Shown here one piece after another: positions 6,874 to 11,731 of a stretch of 11,731 nt of DNA (its first letter is position 1; every line of letters starts with the position of its first letter). Under the pieces are notes generated by a model. It saw only the letters and a list, made by a program, of their open reading frames with translations, had not been told where the DNA came from and searched no databases. Position numbers and translations under genes: made by a program. The DNA lies in the NCBI GenBank assembly GCA_938041615.1, contig CALISV010000059.1, positions 1 through 11,731 on the forward strand, in the 5' to 3' direction. The DNA comes from an uncultured Campylobacter sp. Its GTDB lineage: Bacteria; Campylobacterota; Campylobacteria; Campylobacterales; Campylobacteraceae.

Positions 6874-9055
6874 CGGATTTTTACTAGAACAATTAATCGA
6901 CGATATAACCGCTTGCAAGGACGTCGCCCAGGCGAGGCAGCTACTTAGCGAGCTTATAAATTTTACGCCGAATTTAGAGCGCGCGATCGAGTGTTGCGTT
7001 ATCTCGCATGCGGGGCAATTTAGAAAAAGCGGCGAACCGTATGCTATACACCCTATCCTAGTATCCTGCATCGTGGCACACATGGGCGGAGACGAGGATA
7101 TGATTATCGCCGCCTTGCTTCACGATGTGGTCGAGGATACGGACAGGTCGATAGAGAGTGTGCGAGAGGACTTTGGCGAAGAGGTCGCAAAGCTGGTCGA
7201 GGGACTAACCAAAATCGTAGCCATCAGAGAGGACAAGCTCGCAAGCTCGGAGTCAAACGAGCGTTTGGCGGCGTCTGCGATGACGTTTCGCAAGATGCTA
7301 CTAATCTCCATCGAGGACGTGAGAGTGCTCGTGGTAAAGCTCTGCGACAGACTGCACAATATGCTCACCCTGCAAGCTTTGCGTCCTGAAAAGCAAAAAA
7401 GAATTGCAGAAGAGACGCTGATGGTTTACGCTCCGATCGCGCATAGGCTGGGCATTTCGTCGATTAAAAACGTGCTTGAGGATCTTAGCTTTAAGTATGC
7501 TTTGCCAGAAGAGTACAAAAAAATCGACGACTACCTAACCGAGCACAAACAGCAGCTTGTGCTAAAGCTAAACGCGTTTACCGACAAAATTTTTCAAATT
7601 TTACTTAAAAACGGCTTTAGCGAAAACGACTTTGAGATACAAAAGCGCATCAAGCACCACTACTCGATCTACTTAAAAATGCAGAGAAAAGGCATCTCGA
7701 TCGAGGAGGTGCTAGACCTGCTAGCTGCGCGCGTACTGGTTAAAGAGCCGCAGGACTGCTATTTGGTGCTTGGAAATTTGCATATAAATTTTAACCCTCT
7801 AATCTCGCGTTTTAAAGACTACGTCGCACTTCCGAAGCAAAACGGCTATCAGACGATACACACTACGATATTTGATAACAAAAGCATCTTTGAGGTTCAA
7901 ATTCGCACCTTTGATATGCATAAAACCGCAGAGTACGGCGTCGCAGCGCACTGGAAATATAAAACGGGCGGCTTTTTAAATCCAAAACTTGACTGGCTAA
8001 GCGACATCAGCGGTATAGAAAACGGCATGGAGGAGGCGAGCGAAAACCCCGAGGAGCTCTACGAATACGCAAAAGATAGCCTCTACGTCGAGGACGTCGC
8101 GGTTTATTCGCCAAAGGGCGATATATTCACGCTTCCGCGCGGCGCTACGGCACTTGACTACGCTTACGAGATACACACGCACGTAGGCTTGCACGCCAAA
8201 GAAGCCTACGTAAACCGCGTGCGCGTGCCGCTACTAACGGAGCTAAAAAACGGCGATATCGTTAGCATCGTGACGGGAGATGAGCCCAAATACCGCTGCT
8301 CGTGGCTAGGCAGCGTAAAAACGGGCAAGGCTAGAGCCACGATCCGCTCGTACTGCAAGCAAAAGATAAGAGATATAAACAACATGGTCGCGATCGAAAT
8401 TTTAAGCGGCATCTTTGCAGTACCTTCAACAACCATCGAGCAGTGGCTAGAGACTGAAAATTTGACCAAGAAAATTTTTAGAGCCGCGTTTGATTCGGTT
8501 TACCTGCAGGACGTGGTAAACGCGCTAAAAAAATACGTAAAAAGAGACCGTCCATTTGCCATCGCGATGACGGACAAATACAACGTCAAAAAGCAAAAAT
8601 TTGAAAATATCGTGATCTACTCGAATCACAAAATAAACAGCATCGAGTTTGATTATTGCTGTAATCCAAAGCGCGGCGACGATATCGTGGGGTTTAGAAA
8701 CTATCACCACGTCACCGTCCATCACAAGCTTTGCGAGCGGTTTATAAAGCTAGCCGAAGAAAAAAACGAGATGATTTTCGTCAAATGGACGCGGGTCGCT
8801 CCGCATAGGTTTAAGATTATCTTGAGCCTAGAAAACAGACGCGGGTCGCTTGCGGAGTTTTTGACGTATATGGCGAAAATGCAAGTCGATCTCGTAACTA
8901 TCAGCCTTACCGAGACCAGAGAGGCGACGGCGGACTTTTTCGAGCTGACGATCGAGCTTGGCGAAAATTTGAACGTAAACGAGATAAAAGAGCGACTAAG
9001 GGATCGTTACAAGATTATAGACTTCGTGTCGCTTGACGACGCATACGGACATTAA
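6857..9055 (+). CDS. spoT: Bifunctional (p)ppGpp synthetase/hydrolase, RelA/SpoT homologue
   Basis: This 732-residue long RSH protein controls the stringent response. The hydrolase (HD) domain has its metal and catalytic residues: His65, His89-Asp90 and Asp164 in KLCDRLHN. The synthetase domain keeps Asp287 (DLLAAR), [19 protein letters not shown] and Glu346 in FEVQIRT, so both activities look intact. A TGS domain follows at about 413-475, then a helical region, a zinc-finger-like motif with Cys601, Cys602, His622 and Cys626, and an ACT domain from about 652. The start appears to be TTG at 6857, inside rpoZ, with AGAGG at 6846-6850; no better start precedes the conserved HD domain. As the only long RSH here, it probably serves both synthesis and breakdown, as in other Campylobacter. 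Confidence 0.95.
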   Translation: MKQLNSGFLLEQLIDDITACKDVAQARQLLSELINFTPNLERAIECCVISHAGQFRKSGEPYAIHPILVSCIVAHMGGDEDMIIAALLHDVVEDTDRSIESVREDFGEEVAKLVEGLTKIVAIREDKLASSESNERLAASAMTFRKMLLISIEDVRVLVVKLCDRLHNMLTLQALRPEKQKRIAEETLMVYAPIAHRLGISSIKNVLEDLSFKYALPEEYKKIDDYLTEHKQQLVLKLNAFTDKIFQILLKNGFSENDFEIQKRIKHHYSIYLKMQRKGISIEEVLDLLAARVLVKEPQDCYLVLGNLHINFNPLISRFKDYVALPKQNGYQTIHTTIFDNKSIFEVQIRTFDMHKTAEYGVAAHWKYKTGGFLNPKLDWLSDISGIENGMEEASENPEELYEYAKDSLYVEDVAVYSPKGDIFTLPRGATALDYAYEIHTHVGLHAKEAYVNRVRVPLLTELKNGDIVSIVTGDEPKYRCSWLGSVKTGKARATIRSYCKQKIRDINNMVAIEILSGIFAVPSTTIEQWLETENLTKKIFRAAFDSVYLQDVVNALKKYVKRDRPFAIAMTDKYNVKKQKFENIVIYSNHKINSIEFDYCCNPKRGDDIVGFRNYHHVTVHHKLCERFIKLAEEKNEMIFVKWTRVAPHRFKIILSLENRRGSLAEFLTYMAKMQVDLVTISLTETREATADFFELTIELGENLNVNEIKERLRDRYKIIDFVSLDDAYGH

Positions 9056-9072
9056 TAAATTTAGGAGAGAAA

Positions 9073-10281
9073 ATGGGCGAAAATTTGAGCAAAATAATGA
9101 GCGATATAAAAAAGGGCGTCGCCGAGATGATAGACGAGGAGCGCATCGAAAATTTAGTAAAAAACTACTATGAAAATGGCAAAAATTTCTACGTTAAAGC
9201 AGGCTTTGACCCGACGGCTCCCGATCTCCACCTAGGTCACACCGTAGTGCTTCAAAAGATGGCTCTTTTGCAAAAGCACGGCGCGATAGTGCAGTTTTTG
9301 ATAGGCGATTTCACGGGGCAAATCGGCGATCCAAGCGGTAAAAGCCAGACGCGTAAAAAACTAGACCGCAAGACTGTGGCGGCAAACGCCAAAACCTACG
9401 AGGAGCAAGTTTTTAAAATCCTAGACCCGCAAAAAACAAAGATAATGTTTAACTCCAAGTGGCTAAACGAGCTAGGAGCTGCGGGCATCGTGGAGCTAAC
9501 TAGCACCTTTGCGGTGGCTAGGATGCTTGAGCGCGATGATTTTGAAAAAAGATATAAAAGCGGCGCCTCGATCTCGATTAGCGAATTTTTATATCCGCTC
9601 CTTCAGGGCTACGACAGCGTCGCGATGAAGTGCGATATCGAGATGGGCGGTACGGATCAGAAATTTAACCTTCTGATGGGGCGAACCTTGCAGCGAGTTT
9701 ACAACGTCGGCAAAGAACAAGCCGTCATAATGATGCCGCTTTTAGAGGGGCTTGACGGCGTAAATAAAATGAGCAAGAGCCTAGGAAACTACATCGGCGT
9801 GACCGACGAGCCAAACGATATGTTTGCTAAAGTTTTAAGCGTGAGCGATGAGCTGATGTGGCGCTGGTACGAGCTTCTTAGCGAAAAAAGCACGGAAGAA
9901 ATCGCAAATTTAAAAGCGGACGTAGCTAGCGGCAAAGCTCATCCAAAGGCCGTAAAAGAGGCGCTCGCGCTAGAAATCACGGCTAGATATAACGGAGAAG
10001 CCGCGGCAAAAGAGGCGAAGGCCGAATTTGACCGCGTACACTCGCAAAATTTGATCCCGACCGAGATGGACGAGTTTGAGCTCTCGGCTCCTGTTTGGAT
10101 CGTGCAGGCGCTCACTCACTGCGGACTATGCGCTAGCAGCTCTCAGGCGCGCCGAGACATCGCGGCAAACGCCGTCAGCCTAAATCAAGAAAAGATCGCC
10201 GACGAGCAGCTAAAGCTGGACGCTGGCGAATACGTCTTGCAGGTCGGCAAGCGTAAATTTGCAAAACTAAAGGTAACCTGA
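9073..10281 (+). CDS. tyrS: Tyrosyl-tRNA synthetase TyrS
   Basis: This 402-residue class I synthetase charges tRNA-Tyr. It shows the HIGH-type motif HLGH at residues 53-56 after DPTAPDL, and KMSKS at 232-236, followed by an S4 RNA-binding domain in the last 65 or so residues (starting near [11 protein letters not shown]). The length and the KMSKS form fit the TyrRZ-like group. AGGAG at 9063-9067 lies five bases before the ATG. A second in-frame ATG at residue 9 is possible but has no such site. The stop TGA shares a base with the next gene's ATG. Confidence 0.96.
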   Translation: MGENLSKIMSDIKKGVAEMIDEERIENLVKNYYENGKNFYVKAGFDPTAPDLHLGHTVVLQKMALLQKHGAIVQFLIGDFTGQIGDPSGKSQTRKKLDRKTVAANAKTYEEQVFKILDPQKTKIMFNSKWLNELGAAGIVELTSTFAVARMLERDDFEKRYKSGASISISEFLYPLLQGYDSVAMKCDIEMGGTDQKFNLLMGRTLQRVYNVGKEQAVIMMPLLEGLDGVNKMSKSLGNYIGVTDEPNDMFAKVLSVSDELMWRWYELLSEKSTEEIANLKADVASGKAHPKAVKEALALEITARYNGEAAAKEAKAEFDRVHSQNLIPTEMDEFELSAPVWIVQALTHCGLCASSSQARRDIAANAVSLNQEKIADEQLKLDAGEYVLQVGKRKFAKLKVT

Positions 10282-11372
10282 TGCAACCCGTAAAAATCGG
10301 AAAATACGATATAAAATACCCGATAATCCAAGGCGGAATGGGGCTTGGTATCAGTTGGGATAGGCTCGCCGGAAACGTCAGCCTAGAAGGCGGTCTGGGA
10401 GTCATAAGCTCGGTAGGAACTGGCTACTACGAAGGGCGAAAATACATCACCAAAGAGCTAAACGCCAAGCCCTACGGCAGCGGAAATTTCTACTCGCGAG
10501 AGGGGCTAAAAGCCGTCATCGACAATGCGCGTAAAATTTGCGGAGACAGGCCTCTTGGGGTCAATATTTTGTACGCTAGCAACGACTACGAGCGTATCGT
10601 AAAAGACGCCTGCGATCACGGTATAAATGTAATCATCACGGGCGCTGGGCTACCGACGAATTTGCCCGAATTTACTGTAGACTACCCAGACGTGGCTTTG
10701 GTGCCTATCGTATCCTCGGCAAAAGCGCTAAAAATCATCTGCAAACGCTGGCAGGGGCGCTACGGTAGGCTTCCGGACGCTGTGGTGCTCGAGGGGCCTC
10801 TTAGCGGCGGGCACCAGGGATTTACCTACGAGCAGTGCATCGATCCCGCATACAGCCTGGAAAATTTGATAACGCCAGTTAGCGAAGAGATAAAGCAGTG
10901 GGGCGATTTTCCATTATTTGCCGCGGGCGGCATTTGGGATAAAAACGACATCGAGAAGGCGATTTCGCTAGGGGCAAATGGCGTACAGATGGGTACTCGC
11001 TTTATCGGTACGCACGAGTGCGACGCTAGCGAGGAGTTTAAGCAAGTGTTGCTAGCGGCCAAAAAAGAGGACATCGAGCTAATCAAAAGCCCGGTAGGCT
11101 ACCCTGCGCGCGGAGTTAGGACGAATTTAATAAACCTAGTCGATAAGCGCCAAGGACCTAAAATCAGCTGCGTAAGCAACTGTGTAAGCCCGTGCCAGCG
11201 TGGCAAAGAAGCCAAAGAGGTAGGATACTGTATCGCAGACCGTCTTTACGACGCATTCGCGGGACGAAAGGACACGGGGCTATTTTTCACGGGCGCAAAC
11301 GGCTACAGGCTAAACGAGATAATAAGCGTGAAAGAACTATTTGAAAAACTGATAAATGGCGAAGATAATTAG
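10281..11372 (+). CDS. Nitronate monooxygenase / FabK-like FMN-dependent TIM-barrel protein
   Basis: This 363-residue protein belongs to the 2-nitropropane dioxygenase/nitronate monooxygenase superfamily, which also includes FabK enoyl-ACP reductase. FMN-binding signatures are visible: IQGGMGLG near residues 16-23, GVISSVGTG, SGGHQGF with His178 (the usual active-site histidine), and FAAGGIWD followed by GANGVQMGTRFIGTHEC. A cysteine cluster, Cys297, Cys301, Cys305 and Cys317, lies near the C-terminus; I believe it occurs in a subgroup of this family, so it is not a sequence error. The substrate cannot be told: detoxification of nitronates and a reductase role are both open. The TGATG overlap with tyrS implies coupled translation. 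Confidence 0.85.
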   Translation: MQPVKIGKYDIKYPIIQGGMGLGISWDRLAGNVSLEGGLGVISSVGTGYYEGRKYITKELNAKPYGSGNFYSREGLKAVIDNARKICGDRPLGVNILYASNDYERIVKDACDHGINVIITGAGLPTNLPEFTVDYPDVALVPIVSSAKALKIICKRWQGRYGRLPDAVVLEGPLSGGHQGFTYEQCIDPAYSLENLITPVSEEIKQWGDFPLFAAGGIWDKNDIEKAISLGANGVQMGTRFIGTHECDASEEFKQVLLAAKKEDIELIKSPVGYPARGVRTNLINLVDKRQGPKISCVSNCVSPCQRGKEAKEVGYCIADRLYDAFAGRKDTGLFFTGANGYRLNEIISVKELFEKLINGEDN

Positions 11373-11731
11373 AAAAATTTTTGTAATTTTATTTTTATTG
11401 GCGGCGGCGTTTGCGAACGACGGCTTTTTTGATAAATTCGACCGCGAATTTGACGGCGCAAATAGCAAGAAAAAGACGGAATTCCATCAAGAACTGCGCG
11501 TGCTGTACGTTAGATCCATCATGCATAACGACAAGGAGCTAACCGCAAAGTCGCTGCAGCGTCTGATAAAAAGCGCAAAAGCTCTGGGGCTAGATACGAA
11601 GTCGTACGAAAAAGAGCTAAAAGGCCTGCCGCAGCCAAAAGCCGCGCCTACTCCTAAAAAAGAAAAAGAGACGCCAAAGCCTAAGCAACCAGAACCAAAA
11701 GATCAAAAAGAGGCCAAACAAAAGCCCGCCG
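11356..11731 (+). CDS. Secreted protein, probably N-terminus of N-acetylmuramoyl-L-alanine amidase AmiA (cut by window end)
   Basis: A frame opens with ATG at 11356, inside the end of the previous gene (17-base overlap), and stays open to the edge, giving 125 residues. It starts with a clear signal peptide (residues 1-21, ending AFA before ND), followed by a short helical region with DGFFDKFDREFD and LRVLYVRSIMHND, then a Lys/Pro-rich linker from about residue 95. The helical segment and linker resemble, from memory, the N-terminal part of Campylobacter AmiA ahead of its AMIN and amidase_3 domains, and this is where that gene sits in C. jejuni (cj1269c). The catalytic domain is not in the window, so the name rests on position and the short N-terminal likeness. 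Confidence 0.6.
   Translation, partial: MAKIIRKIFVILFLLAAAFANDGFFDKFDREFDGANSKKKTEFHQELRVLYVRSIMHNDKELTAKSLQRLIKSAKALGLDTKSYEKELKGLPQPKAAPTPKKEKETPKPKQPEPKDQKEAKQKPA

Overview
The window is a dense, single-strand (+) block of housekeeping genes. The gene content, gene order and style of the proteins (TTG/ATG starts, AAGGAG ribosome binding sites, AT-rich AAATTT tracts inside an otherwise GC-rich sequence) point to a Campylobacter species. From memory, the order matches the C. jejuni block cj1280c to cj1269c: RluD-type pseudouridine synthase, FlpA, TrmB, FtsE, FtsX, an M23/LytM protein, PyrH, RpoZ, SpoT/RSH, TyrS, a nitronate monooxygenase-like protein and the AmiA amidase. The GC content is well above C. 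jejuni, so one of the higher-GC oral species (gracilis/rectus/showae/curvus type) is the likelier host; that is inference.

Left part, 1-2990: the 3' end of a pseudouridine synthase overlaps by about 70 bp the start of a two-domain FlpA-like fibronectin-binding lipoprotein. This is followed by trmB. The trmB gene is unusual: its catalytic core is normal, but a repeat-containing, low-complexity segment of about 270 codons interrupts the C-terminal part, and the family's normal C-terminus is found further on in another frame, running into the start of ftsE. The gene is therefore both expanded and frameshifted in this sequence.

Middle part, 2978-5848: ftsE, ftsX and an EnvC-like coiled-coil/LytM protein overlap each other in an operon. 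The LytM domain has lost most of its zinc ligands, so the protein looks like an amidase activator under FtsEX control. The N-terminus of the probable amidase partner (AmiA) lies at the right edge of the window.

Right part, 5849-11731: a 71-bp AT-rich gap, probably with a promoter, is followed by pyrH, rpoZ, a bifunctional RelA/SpoT homologue, tyrS, an FMN-dependent nitronate monooxygenase-like gene and the partial amidase gene, all closely spaced or overlapping. Base composition drops sharply at this gap, which could mark a recombination junction.

I see no tRNA, rRNA, CRISPR array, insertion sequence or prophage. No gene-free stretch exceeds 300 bases. I do not see a new multi-gene system; the most notable item is the rebuilt trmB 3' half.
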